The translations under genes were made by a program, and so were the position numbers. DNA of 64,000 nt. It comes from Tetranychus cinnabarinus. Lineage: Eukaryota; Arthropoda; Arachnida; Trombidiformes; Tetranychidae. A model generated the notes under the pieces. The model did not search any database, was not told where the DNA came from, and was given only the letters and a program-made list of their open reading frames with translations. The stretch lies in the NCBI GenBank assembly GCA_022266195.1, contig WHVY01000008.1:1984001-2048000 (forward strand), written 5' to 3'. This document shows, in pieces, positions 36,601 to 48,194 of the stretch (position 1 is its first letter; each line of letters opens with the position of its first letter).

Positions 36601-38740
36601 AAATAAATCTGCAATCATCTATTATGATAATGCATAAACTTATTTTTACTTGTCACACACATAATTACATAACCAGTAAAACAGGGTCAAAACAAATTTC
36701 ATTGTAACTTTCATATTGCATTTTGGGTTAAACTCGTCATTCTGGCTACAATAAGGGTAATAATACATTTACAGCAACAAACTTTCACAACGATTAGATC
36801 AATTTTTTTACCCAATTTATGTCATTATTAGTTACAATTTTCATCTTATTTTCTCCTCGAGATTAAGTAACACTGTACTTGGCCAGTTCAATTTATACGT
36901 CATTTTTGATTGATTTTTCTTTGGCAAAAATCTCTATCAACTTCAAAAGTTGTTCAACAGTTTCAACTTGTGACCTTAGTTTCACAATGGGACTCGATAT
37001 GAAAACGTGCAAATGACTGGACCAACAAAAGTGATATGCTTAATCGATCTGGAGAATCACTTGATGACTTCTGAGCGTCAAAATCTCTCGTCTTAGCAAT
37101 TTCTGTCCCAATTTAGATTTTTGATGATTTTTCAAAAATTTCGTTTATCGAGCGTGTTCAGTGAAATCAATTAACTCGCGTAACCAATGGTTTCCTTGAT
37201 GAAGCGAAGTCAAGCTTGCTCTGCCGATGTGATAACTTTTTTAGTATAGTTTTGTAAGCATTAAGTTAATGAGTTAGTATCGAGAAAGTTAATTACGATT
37301 GTGCGATTTTAACTAGTTTTTTTTATTTAGTACTAACTCAACGGTGAATTGGTACTAACTCGAACTGAGGCTTTTTCGATAGAAATGCCAGAAAAGAGTA
37401 TCAAATAGCCGAACATTATGCAAATAAACATACGACCTTGAAACTGAGCAGTGTTTTGTAAGAACATTTGCGATGAAATCGAAAGTACATGACTTGAAAA
37501 GTGAAGTGTCGAGGAAAATTATTCATTTTATTGTAAAAAAGCACTTGCAAGCTGAAGCTGCTCTGATTGAATAATTGGCACTTTAGATTTTCTGTGGGAT
37601 TTTCATGAACTTTCTAAATTCAAATTGAACAGAATCTTTTTCGAATGAAATTCGATTCAATTTTTCTCTTATCAACTACAAAATGGTAAAATTTGTATTT
37701 ATAACAATAAAGTAGATTAAATATTTTATTCAATCATTGAAAAGGAAGCTCCGGGAATGACAGGGAGTCTGAAAAGAGGTTATCATGGGAAAATATTCAT
37801 ATAAAGAATATATATTCTTCTGAATACATTATTCACGGTTTTGTGTTGCATTTTGAAAGCAAAAAAGGGCACAAAAGTAGATGGATACAGATGATTGTAT
37901 TACATGTTGAATGGCGGATAAAGAGAAGAGCATAAATCTAAGAACGTTATAATTCAGAGTGAAATGCACTGATAGAGAAGTAAGTTGAATGTCAGCCAAA
38001 ACATATTGACTTTCATGGTAAGTTTAAGGGGCACACAAAGAGAGTAAAAGTTCAATCAATCAAGTTGTTTTCATGTTCATTTTTTACTCATGCAAAGTTA
38101 TTCCAAAAAGATGCTTCCGAATGTTTGAGTTGAGAAAATGCACTTTCATCAAGTTTCAACTTTGCGTGTTCATATTGACCATGTTGCACATCTTTTGTGT
38201 GTTCATTATGTTTTGCCCGGGGAATGGATTAAAAACATCATTCTAATAGTCAGAGTTAAAACTGAGTCCGGAAACTGAGAAATCCTCTAAATGATTAAAT
38301 TATTAGATTCTTGCATTGATTACTCGCGCTTCAGCCAGTTCAAATGCTTCAGTTTTCAATAGACTTTTTCATGCTTTTATTCATGAGTTATTCTTTTTCG
38401 TTAGTCTTATTGCTCATGAACTCATTTTTCGCCACCTACAATATAAGCCCGAAAAATCTAAAATTTTTGCATCTTCATAAATCCTGTTGGCATAGGATAA
38501 GAGTGTTTTCATACCGTTCAATTTATTTGTTTATCTTTCTGACGGATTTACAGTAGTTTTGAATATGTAACTTATTACATAATACATCAACCAAACTGAA
38601 AAAATTTGCACTCTCAGAAAATGACCTTCAAATGTCATTTAGAGGTCAAATAACGGAGTGAGCTTTAACGAACTTGTGGATTAGAACTTATAGTTCTTCA
38701 ATCTACGGAAGCTCATGGTTCGATTCTCAGGTCTGTAGCA
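27662..38740. other. Gene-poor stretch of the putative giant intron
   Basis: About 11 kb of AT-rich DNA with many short ORFs on both strands. None carries a recognisable domain or convincing splice frame; 32628-32945 (105 codons, Phe/Leu/His-rich) is the longest. A run of ATC/ATT trinucleotides lies near 28890-28922. No RNA gene was recognised. Confidence 0.45.
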
Positions 38741-38881
38741 TCAACTTTTCTTGAGTTGACAGTTGGGAGTTTGGCATTCACGGAAAGCTTCTTCTAAACC
38801 TTGTACTTGTTCTTTACTGAAGGTATAACGTTCTTTTCGACCTCGTTTATTTTTACCAAGCACATTAAGCCTAATATTCAT
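38741..38881 (-). pseudogene. Truncated second homeobox (N-terminal half of a homeodomain)
   Basis: On the minus strand an ATG at 38881 opens 46 codons ending at a TGA at 38743-38741. From the basic arm KRGRKERYTFSKEQ it reads as a homeodomain N-terminal arm and helix 1 (VQGLEEAF), continuing to QTPNCQLKK, where a stop cuts it in the middle of the domain. Helix 3 is absent. The ATG overlaps the stop of the homeobox piece upstream by four bases, in a different frame. Together they look like one two-homeodomain gene that decayed. Confidence 0.65.
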
Positions 38882-39173
38882 TTCGTTTCCGTTTGGCACA
38901 TCATTTTTTCACTTGCTATCATTATGTTTTGAACTTGGTTGCACTTTGGTAACACAACAGAAGATAATTTTGCTGGTTTACCTCTTGAACGTCGGTTCTT
39001 GAACCACGTTTTAATTTCTTCCTCATCTTTTCAAAATCATGGGCGATCCTAAGTCTATCATGATGACATGAATCCTTACACGAAATAAATTCACTTTCTA
39101 AAATATCAACTTCTTCTTTAGTGTACACGACTCTTGGCTTTCTTCGCCTTTCTTGTACTGTTGATGAGGACAT
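38878..39173 (-). pseudogene. Homeobox pseudogene, K50-type homeodomain with a one-base frameshift
   Basis: The minus strand starts at ATG 39173 and reads a homeodomain from RRRKPRVVYTKEEVDILESEF through RLRIAHDFEKM. There the frame breaks by one missing base (near 39018) and resumes in another frame as EEIKTWFKNRRSRGKPAKL. Allowing for one lost base, the domain has exactly the 60-residue spacing, with Trp48, Phe49, Lys50, Asn51 and Arg53 in place. Lys50 is the bicoid/Otx/Gsc-type DNA specificity residue. About 25 codons follow helix 3 before a TGA at 38880-38878. There is no intron in the visible domain. The frameshift lies inside the domain, so splicing does not easily rescue it; an assembly error is possible. 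Confidence 0.75.
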
Positions 39174-42144
39174 TGTTTAAGAAAAAAAGTTTTGCACAGA
39201 AATTTTCAAAGAAATGTGTGTGCATCAACTTCGATTTTCTTATTTACAATCCAAAGTACAGAATCCAGTCAATGCCCATGTGTTTCCATGAGAATTTCTG
39301 TAATTTTTTTTTCATTCTAAAACCTTTGGGTCCTTAACTTGAGGTAAAAAATCTAGGAGTTTTTATGCATTCCGATCCATACTAAACTCGAAAAAGAGTT
39401 GCACAGGTATCATGTGTCACCTGTTATTCAGAGATTGCAACAAAAGTGCTTTGGGAATTTTCGCTTCACTTATTTTAGCATTTCGAGCCGTTTTCGGAAA
39501 ATTCGAAGATTTTTGTTCTTGTTCTTTGCTCCTTTCAACTTTAAATTTTCAAGCTCTTTGTTTTTGTTTTTCAAAACTTATACTATTGGCTTAGTTTAAT
39601 GAGTTTTGAATTTTCATTTAGCCTCAAAACGATTCATATTAAAATAGTAAACTGAATCGAAAGAAGTACAGTAATAAAGGTTAACATTATCAATACCAAT
39701 CCCAAAAACATCCAACTTTTGTGTTGAACGCGATAACACAATAGCTTTATTCAAAATCTGTCCTTCCTTTCTCGTTTCACTATCAAGTTCATTTTAATTT
39801 TGACGAGAGTCGGTTTTCCGTGGCAGAAACCCTTTTGTCTGATTATTTCCAATTGAACAAGTCAATCAATCATCGTTGAAGTGATATCTTTTCAACATTA
39901 CACATCCTGATGAGATAAAGTTTATTCAATTATTTCAAGTGTGCAAATGAAATTTCATGTGATCAAATGATTTCAAATTGAAACTGCAATGAAACCACAA
40001 AATTAAATTGCATTGCACAATAGGAAGAATAAGAAGCGTTATTTGTTATTAAATGAAACAATTTTCACTTTATATTCAATTAAGATTAACATTTCATTAA
40101 ATTTAATGTGAATTCAGATAAAAGACTGTGTTGAGCAAAAAAAGTAATGTCGATAAAAATAGCATTTTCAAGAGTTTTCCTTTTTCCAGGTTGTTTGTCC
40201 TGAAAAAAAGGTATTAAATTCATTGTCATCACCTCTTTTTTTGTAATGAAAAAAAGCACTGACTCTGCTTTAATGTTTGCCGGTCAATGTGGTCAAAAAA
40301 TATTTATTCAATGGACATTCAGTCAACAGCAAACTTTGAATAAACATTTACATGTTGAAAGAGTGATTACTGTTAACATGTAACGAGGGAGAGAGAAGGA
40401 AGAAGATACAAAGTGAAAAAGAGATGAAAAGTTAAGGTATATCAGGTCAACTATTGACAACAATATGCAGGTTAACCCAACCAAGTAATCTTATTCTCTA
40501 TCAACTTTACACTCTTCCTGCTCTTGTTACTCTTTTCATTTCATTTTAACCATTTCTTTATCAACTATCCAGGGAATTCGAGAAATGTAATCGATAGAAA
40601 GAAAGAGAAGATGAAAGGTTTTTTATCAAATTTCGCGAGTAAAGCCTCAATTGATCCTTGATAGTGTAAAAGTTGAAGAGCAACTTGCATGAGTTTCATT
40701 GTGACGAAATGTCACCAACAGCTGATTCCTACTTGCACACACTCTTTTGCATCAATCTTCACTCCTTCAAACTCGGATTGTGACCGAACTTTGACCGCAA
40801 TAAAGTTTCACTTTTGCAAAGGTTAAGCCAATTGAAGAAATGTGCGTCTATTTGGAAATGATAAAAAACAGATTTTACCAGTTTATTAAGAATCAACATT
40901 CGAATATCGAAATTGATATTGAAATGAATTGAGATATGAAAAATGTTATAATTGATAGCATAGTGACTTGTCGATGAGCACGATAATCATTAGTTAGACA
41001 GAGTTTAGCGTAATTAGGGGGAAATGATGATGCTTGAAATGTGAAATGTATGACATTCTAGTAACGCATCAATTTTGTCTTTATTATTGCTTTTGATGTA
41101 TCACTTGGATTGGAAGCTGTTGACTTGTTGATTGTTGAAAATGACACTTTGTTACATTATGTTTCATATGAAATTATTGACACACCAAATTGAGCTCAAC
41201 TAATTGAATTCAACAAACTATCACTTTCAAGTCTATTAGTTTTCATTTTGACACCTTTTCACAGTCAAGAGGGTCACAGACAGTGTCAAACTAAATGTTT
41301 ATAATTTTTCAAATATTTACACTACAATTTTTCTGCATCAGTGTTTTTTAGTCAATTTAACAAGTTTGAAAAAGAATCAAATTAAACAGTCATTTTTTGC
41401 TTTTAGACACTTCAAAAACACTTGCAATATCAAAGCCGGCTGACTGAGAAGGGGTCGGCTTCAACTGGTAATCGAGTTTTCTAATGAAATGTATATTTTT
41501 AGTTAGCACATTTAGTTTATGGGTTTGTCTATGGGAGATTAGAGAGACTTGATTTTTACATGTTCATTTTTCCAAAAGTTTCAAAAACTGTTTTTGCATC
41601 GACTATTTTTGTAAATAAATCTGCGTACTCTGACAAACTGTCTGTTCTGGTAGCCCAATAACGCTGTTGTAACCTATTAATCGTCTTCTTCTCTACCAGA
41701 AAGACAAACAGAGTTCAAAATGATTTTGATTCATCGGTATATTATTAATAAGAATTCCATGTTGATAATACACACAATTCACACGCATTGAACAATGATA
41801 TTAATACAGTAGATATAAAAAGCTAGCCCGATTCATCGAATTTTCATGCCATCTAATTCTCAGCAGCTAGTCCCTCAGCAACCGATCTCCCAAGTCCAAA
41901 TTTCCTCACAATAAATTTCCTAGCCGCAAAAGATAGTTGACCAGGTTGGATCTATGAAGAATCCTTACGCAATATCCAAGACTTGACGAACGAATATGAA
42001 ATCAGATGTTTGAAACAAATCTAGATCCCTAAATTCTAACTTAAAAAAGGGAAGTATCCGAAGTGGTACGATCATTTTCGATTTTTTTAGGTTTGTATTG
42101 CAGAGGACCGAAAATTATTAGATATGTATTTTTGCTTTTACTTA
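39174..42144. other. Gene-poor stretch of the putative giant intron
   Basis: No gene supported. Around 41810-41910 a TATAAAA-like word (near 41815) precedes a 22-codon ORF; this is too weak to call. Confidence 0.4.
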
Positions 42145-42369
42145 GCTAGTGCGCGATTCGTGGTGTAGAGCCATTTTAATTTGCGAAAGTCAAGTCAATG
42201 TAAAGTGTATGGAAGTGACTCTAAATTCATTTCAATGAATGAAATGTACGGAATTGTTTTCTTGTTTAACAAAATAAATTTTACAGTTATTTCTGTACAC
42301 TTTACATTGACTTGACTGTACTTGAATTCGCGGCTTAAAATGGCTCTAAATCACGAACTTCGCACTAGC
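42145..42369. mobile_element. MITE with long, GC-rich terminal inverted repeats
   Basis: The left end GCTAGTGCGCGATTCGTGGT and the right end, read as reverse complement, GCTAGTGCGAAGTTCGTGAT match with few changes. The pairing goes on with small gaps for about 65-70 bases, including TAGAGCCATTTTAA and AAGTCAATGTAAAGTGTA. About 80 unpaired bases remain in the middle, with no ORF. TA dinucleotides at 42147-42148 and 42366-42367 could be a mariner-type target duplication, but they lie inside a palindrome, so the true ends are uncertain. Confidence 0.75.
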
Positions 42370-42640
42370 GAAATAAAACTTCATCAATTTTTGCAACATT
42401 GTGCAATATGGCTCTGTGGTAAAGGCATTAGAAAAATAAATTTTCAAAAAAACGATGACACAAGAGATGTTAAATAAAGCATATTAGCTAACAAGAAATT
42501 TGTAAGATAATACTCACCTCTTTAGCAAGAAGTGACATCGGATCAGGCTTCAGCTATAGTGAAAGTTGATTTTAGTTTGATTCATTGGATTGAGCTGTTT
42601 CGATTTTCGATACTTTTGAATTGAGAGGCTTTAAATAGCA

Positions 42641-42710
42641 CGGATTGAATGATTTAGGGAGGACTTTGGACTGGTCAACCCAGACCACTGGGAAACTACA
42701 ATGCAAGGGA
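42641..42710 (+). pseudogene. Decayed 18S rRNA 3' end
   Basis: CGGATTGAATGATTTAGGGA followed by GGACTTTGGACTG resembles the conserved sequence near the 3' end of nuclear 18S rRNA (GATTGAATGATTTAGTGAGG and TCTTCGGACTG). Homology fades in the terminal part: the very conserved GTAACAAGGTTTCCG is not seen. It stands about 380 bases before a 5.8S-like piece on the same strand, as 18S and ITS1 would. Confidence 0.6.
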
Positions 42711-43093
42711 GTTTTATATGCATTAGAGTTGAAATTGTGACTGTTTATTGCAAACTTTGAGCCATTGCAGCATGATTCTATTTACATTGCATTCGTTTAT
42801 TCATAGGTACATCCATCTTTCATTATTCAATGCAACAAAGAGTGAGGTTTATCTAACGATAGCCATTATTTCTTTTGCAAAACAATTGTAGTTTATAATG
42901 CAAAACCTGTCTTGCTACATACTTGGTACCGGAGCAAGTCTTCAGCTTATGTTGACGGCAAGGTTAAAGAAAGAAGTTTTACACGTCTTCGCCTACCTAA
43001 GTAAAGAAAACTACGGTTTTTATAAACTTCGTACAATTGTTTTAACCCCCTCAATGCAGATTTAAGATAATTATTAAAAGTTACAAAGTGACA

Positions 43094-43216
43094 AAGATGC
43101 ATCTTAAAGCGGTGGATCACTCGAGTTACCAATCGGTGCGAATTGTAAGTAACACCGAGGACTTGAGCTTGCAACGCACATTGAGGCTTTCGGGTCTTTT
43201 CCTGGGTACATTTGTT
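43094..43216 (+). pseudogene. Decayed 5.8S rRNA
   Basis: CTTAAAGCGGTGGATCACTCG (43102-43122) matches the start of eukaryotic 5.8S rRNA. CAACGCACATTGAGGCTTTC then GGGTCTTTTCCTGGG (about 43171-43206) matches its 3' part. The middle, including the GATGAAGAACGCAG word that is almost invariant in working copies, is missing or unrecognisable. The gene is therefore a relic. Confidence 0.75.
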
Positions 43217-44600
43217 TGACAAAGTAAATGTGAGAGTGTAGATGTAAAATAGTCAACAAAACACTTGCATACAACCATATAGGCATTGTTTTGAAAGGGT
43301 TGTATATTTATATGCATGAATCTTGATGTTTAATTTCTTTTCTTACGAATAATTCGTTAGTAAATGTAATATTAAAATTAGAGATATAGAATTAAATTTA
43401 AGATGAAAAGCGCCAACTTAACACCTCATGCTTTTGTGTATATAATAGTAGTGCATTATACACGTTATCAATTGAACAGGGAGTTTCTTACTCCCAGTCA
43501 GTATATCTCAAAAAAATGATGATAAATGTGCACATAAGTAGAGTTAAATGCCTTTTAAATTTATTCATGATCCAAGACAAATTAAATTTCAATCAAGACA
43601 ATTGTAGCACTCAATACTGTGATTATCAGTTCAAGTTTGGTAATTCGATTTATGAAAAAAAGTTTCGCTTAACAAGTTTTCCCAACAAATACAGGGAAAC
43701 TCGCAACATGACAAGTCAAAACAAGAGTTGAATTTATCCCTTTTTCATGGTAAAACCAATTTTCCAACTCAAGTAATTAATCTCGATAGTTTCTGAGTTG
43801 TTCATTTGCCTTATTTAAAGTCATCCAATTGTTTACAATTTAAGCATCAATTTACTTTCATTTCATCATTTATCAAAGAATAAAAAATTAATTTTCTTAT
43901 TCAAATTTTGAACTTGAAAGCTCAACTTTTGTTGTGCTTCACAAAAATGAACTTCATGCTGATTTCATACCAATGACAAGTTTAATTAATCGAGTTATTC
44001 AGAGTATTTAGTCTTTGGTTTTTTACTTGAAAAAGCATTAAACATTGAATTTTTGCTCAATGAAACTACAAATATGATTAAAAGTTGAATTTGCTTGGAT
44101 GAAGAACAGTTTTGAATGGATCAAAATAAATTGACTGAGAATTTCAAGCGAAAATCATGGTGAATAGAGAAGTCTAGTTGATTGTTAGTCATTGACAACA
44201 TGGAGACTGCATTTTGAAATTTTGCATTCCAAGTGATCAGATAAAAAGTAGATTAATTTAAAAGATAGTTTCTTTTCTTACATGGTTAAATAAAAGTCAT
44301 CACTAAATCAACGTCATTTCATGACATTTTCAATTCAATCTGGATATTGAAAGTAAAGTCACAAGATCATTATGTAATACCATTAGTCAAGGTTAACTTC
44401 AATCTTAATCAATTACTGGTTTCAGTTTGACGACAGAAGCGAGACTAACAAGGTTATCAACAATGTATCAAATGTTCAATATCGTCCCTCAACTCGACAG
44501 GGTCTAGTCAACAATAAACTTTCATGATATTAGGTTCATCATTTTTGCCAAACTTTACAGACTATCCGCCCTTTTTCATTAGTTTTCATTGAATGACGCT
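43217..44600. other. No supported feature between rDNA relic and sphingomyelinase-D relic
   Basis: AT-rich DNA where ITS2 and the start of 28S would be expected in a whole rDNA unit. No 28S 5' sequence could be recognised. A 71-codon ORF at 43516-43731 has no motif. Confidence 0.4.
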
Positions 44601-45200
44601 TTATTTGTGATGTTGTTTTTCCATATTCGAATAAATTTGCACCACTTTACGGGCTAAATCGTTTCCAGCGTTGGCCTTGACAGAACAGGTAATGAGGAAA
44701 TCTTGAGGTCAAGAAAAAGAAGCACCAATTGTTTTTTGTAAATTGGATTGTCTGATGAACAAAAACACAAAAATTAATCACATGAGATTATCAGTAGACT
44801 TTTTTAAAAAACGTAAAATACTTGTCAACCTTCATCATTAAAACTCACTTCATCTATCCAAAATTAAATTTAAAATATTTTACTTACCTGGTTTTGTTAT
44901 ATCCCGGACGTGCGATAGATAGGTTTCAATATCTTCTTGTTCAGTGCAGTGTCGGAAACAATCACATGGATATCCATGAAAAGTATAAAGTGCTGTTCCG
45001 TTTAGGGGAAAAGAAACATCTGCCTCGATTGCATTGGCACCGCGTTTCAAATAAAGATCAATCTCTTTGATTGAGTTCACCATATGAGCAATGTTATAAA
45101 GAGGTCTTTCACTGTCCACAGCCCCATGAGTCACGGGTAACAGGGCTGCTAAGATGATTAAAAGCACTGGGCAAAAGTTTAAAAAATACTTTTTGGACAT
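44601..45200 (-). pseudogene. Sphingomyelinase D/SicTox-like (glycerophosphodiesterase-fold) gene relic, two exons, broken
   Basis: Exon 1 (45200-44888) encodes a signal peptide and the start of the domain. It shows the catalytic His of HMVN, the metal-binding Glu and Asp of IEADV, and the second catalytic His followed by paired cysteines in FHGYPCDC. Its donor is CCAG|gtaagt. After a 136-base intron, exon 2 starts at 44751 (acceptor catcag) in the matching phase and contains a family-typical LDLK strand. A frameshift follows within about ten codons, and a stop ends the piece at 44601-44603. The remaining two thirds of the usual domain was not found. The family hydrolyses choline lysophospholipids or sphingomyelin and is a venom component in some spiders, with relatives in ticks and mites. 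This copy should make no active enzyme. A sequencing error cannot explain the missing C-terminal part. Confidence 0.8.
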
Positions 45201-45430
45201 GTTAATAATTCACATACTTTTTCGTAATAGAAGATTCTATCTTGATTCGAGGCAACGGAAAAACTACACGCTACACGCAGATGCTACACGCTTAAGTGAT
45301 GGGTTACATTCAAAATGTAGCCTAATTTAGGGGGAGAATGAAGAGGAAATCCAGGGGATGTTGGACTTGCATTCCCTTCCCCTGAGTCAGTCTCCGCCTA
45401 TTTCTCCATCCACCCCTTACTATCGACTTA

Positions 45431-45735
45431 CAGTAAGGGCTGAGATAATGGGACGCTGAGATAATGAGACAAAATTTATAAACGACCCCTAATCAAGGAG
45501 GAGTTTAATTTCATTTGATTTCTTCAAATTTCATTGCTGTTTCTTTAATTATTAATTAACTACATTGAATTTTCTTTCGTAAAATATTAACCAAAAAACT
45601 CTAGAAATCAGATTAAAAAACTAATTTCTGTCGAATTTGATCGATTAAGGAAGATTGAAATCATGAAAATACGTTGCCCGGCGAATAGTGTAAATAAGCT
45701 ATTCCAAGAGAGTCCCATTATCTCAGCCCTTACTG
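45431..45735. mobile_element. MITE with TA target duplication, Tc1/mariner type
   Basis: The 305-base element starts CAGTAAGGGCTGAGATAATG and ends with the exact reverse complement; the inverted repeats are perfect over 24 bases. TA lies on both sides (45429-45430 and 45736-45737), and CAGT ends with TA duplication are typical of Tc1/mariner relatives. The flanks beyond TA are themselves near-palindromic (TATCGACT and TGTCGATA). Inside the left end the motif GCTGAGATAATG occurs twice in tandem. There is no transposase. Confidence 0.85.
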
Positions 45736-46423
45736 TATGTCGATACGCTAAAGAGCTAGAGCTTATCAATCTAAGGCCATTCTGTAAGGGTTGACACATA
45801 ATTTCATTCTTTCCCATTAAACTATCAAACTTCACCCGTTTTATTATTCATTGGTCAACTTTTTACTAACACAAACAAATGTATAAGCTATTTCCTTTTC
45901 CTTAAACCATAAACTCACATAAACATAGTCATCAATATTTGTGCACTCTTACACAGCGATTATTTAAACCTCTTTTCTGTTCAAATAATCCTATGACCTT
46001 AAAATTCTGCATTAAAATGGAAAATGGAAATCTTTGATTTCTAGAACCCGATCTCGGTACACATTCAATAACTCATTGTGGTCTTGTCACAGACCCTCAC
46101 AGGGTAATTTTTAACTTTGACAAGGAATTTTTCGCAAACGCTAAGTTTGCGCAAAAAATGGTTTTGATTTTTGAAAAGTTCATGATCGAAAGTACCTACA
46201 CCATGATCCAGAAGAAAATCTGACAGGGTCTCTTAATCGGAACCTCAGCCGCAGAAGATACTGGGTACGAAAAAAGTTTTTTCTCGTAGGATTAGTTTTG
46301 AAATATTAATGGTATAATATCAGTATCAGCCCATGATATATCCGCTTTACCGAAAATTTCGCGGAGCACTATTATACTAAATGTCAAAGTCAATAGTAAA
46401 ACTATTTGGTCTGGTCTAAAACT

Positions 46424-46602
46424 AACGGAGGTCTGTAGCGGTTATGACGTGTGAATCGATCGTCAGATACGTATTGAAAGGTGAAAGATTAATCGAACCG
46501 TCTAGCAGCTCCGAAGTTTTCATCCGGATAACTGGCGCCATTGAAAAAACAGTAGAGTCCGGCATAGCGAATGATTAGAGATCTTGAATCGAAATGGCCC
46601 CA
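46424..46602 (+). pseudogene. Decayed 28S rRNA piece (D3 region, domain II)
   Basis: AAACTAACGGAGGTCTGTAG, then GACGTGTGAATCGATCGTCAG, GAAAGATTAATCGAACCGTCTAGCAGCT, CCGAAGTTTTCATCCGGATAACTGGCGCC and AGCGAATGATTAGAG follow the order of nuclear 28S around the D3 expansion segment. Known conserved words such as AATCGATCGTCAG and GCGAATGATTAGAG are intact, but others (CTGGTTCCCTCCGAAG) have lost bases. Divergence and isolation from the rest of 28S mark it as a relic. Confidence 0.85.
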
Positions 46603-48194
46603 AGACCTGTAGGGCCGAATAAAGTCTTCAACGAATCTAATCAAAAAATTACATCGATTAAAATGTTTTCAAAATCTATTCCATGTAGAGGTAAAAACAT
46701 CGACTAAATGCTCTGTTATTCTTGGTAATAGGTTATTGATGTAAAAAGTGTCTCCAGCATGATGAGGTCATAGTATTGATTAGAAGCTGTGTCATCAAAA
46801 TAAAAGCAGGTCAAAAGATTGAAATGAAAGAGGAAAAGTTGTTGACATTAATATTATGGGAAAGAGGTACTCAATAAGAAACAAGTTACCTGTTATTGGA
46901 AAGGTTTGCATGTAAATTGATTCGTGGACTGTATAAAAGGGGTTACAATCGATGGGAGAAAAATGTTAACCTCATGAAATATGTGACTTTCAATGTGAGT
47001 AAACAAGTTGAGGTTAAAAGTTTAAAAGAGTCAAAGAGTGAAAAGGCAAGAAAAATTGATGAAATGATTTTTTCCTCTTCTTCCCTTTTCTTCTTGTACA
47101 ATCATAAAGCTGAATCATTTTTATCAAGTTTATTTTAGTGGATGAACGGAAAAGAAGAGAAAGAGAAAGAAAGATGAAGAAAAGTTCAATGATGAAAGAG
47201 CACAACGAATTGAACAAATGAATCTGTTGACCATGATGAATGATTTCCTGTTGGACAATCAGCAAACACTTTGGTTCATCTGTAAGTAGGGATCAATAAA
47301 ACATCCATAATGATGATAAAAATGAGCAAAGACAAAATTAATCGATTTTGTTTCTTTATTGTTTGAATTTTTTGAATCAAACTTTAAATTGAATGGAAAA
47401 CAGATAAAGGTTTAGGAATTAATGACTTTAAGTTTTACAATTGAATTTCAACAAAACCGATTTATATTGGAAAGTAAAATCGATTTATATAATACACTTT
47501 ATGGTCAACTGTTGTCCAACGAAATTTCATTGTAAATGCAATCCTGTTTGCGATCAATATAAGGTTACAATTCAGTTACAAAATCTGTTGCCGAAATTTT
47601 CCGTATTTTATTACTTTACGACTCAAATATTAACATGATATCAGTTGTCATCAAAAGAGTACTTCGTCAACGATGAGATCAGATGGCAACACGATTTGCA
47701 AGTCTTTTTACTTTTTTTACTTTGTTTAAATTGGGCATTTCAATACCATACCTGGTAAAACGTTATCAGGCCGATTCATTAGCGATGGCAAATGCTTTGC
47801 TCCCATGCCATTCAAAAGAAAGAAAGGAATTGGTGTTTAGGTTTTCATAATAACACGAACGCTTCCATAACACGAAAAGATTTATCGGGAAAGTCTGCAA
47901 AAAGCTTCGTCTTGATGCGCGATTTTTTTTCAAAAATTAACAAGCGACAAAATTTTTGTCTTTATACGTCTGTCCATAAGACATTCTAGGTTTCAAAGTC
48001 AATAGTGAAAACACCGAGAAGCGTATAACACAGTAATTATAGATCTTGGGAAATTATAATATTGAGTTATTTGTTAGAGAAATATGAAAGTTTTGTTTGG
48101 CGTTATTTAAATTCATGTTAATTTTGTGGTCATCTACTGCTAGTCACCCGAGTAAAGTCAGAAAATGCAAATTCAAACAGCTTTTCTGATTCAC
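46603..48194. other. No supported feature between the two 28S relics
   Basis: About 1.6 kb of AT-rich DNA with no recognisable 28S sequence; only short ORFs (46896-47138, 47014-47265 and others) without motifs. The words TCAAAGTCAATAGTAAAAC (about 46385) and TCAAAGTCAATAGTGAAAAC (about 47995) are near repeats, each lying somewhat upstream of a 28S piece. Confidence 0.4.

Noticed and set aside
38640..38742. tRNA-like stretch with a GGTTCGATTC B-box word next to the homeobox relic
   Set aside because: A weak A-box and an anticodon-like hairpin can be drawn, but the T-stem does not pair and no acceptor stem closes. It may be a decayed tRNA or SINE head; a tRNAscan or SINE search would decide.
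41810..41920. TATAAAA word followed by a 22-codon ORF, considered as an LTR or promoter
   Set aside because: No long direct repeat, primer-binding site or polypurine tract was found, so neither an LTR nor a promoter can be supported.
43104..43317. Overlapping minus-strand ORFs across the 5.8S-like stretch
   Set aside because: They are antisense to the decayed 5.8S rRNA, which explains the sequence better.
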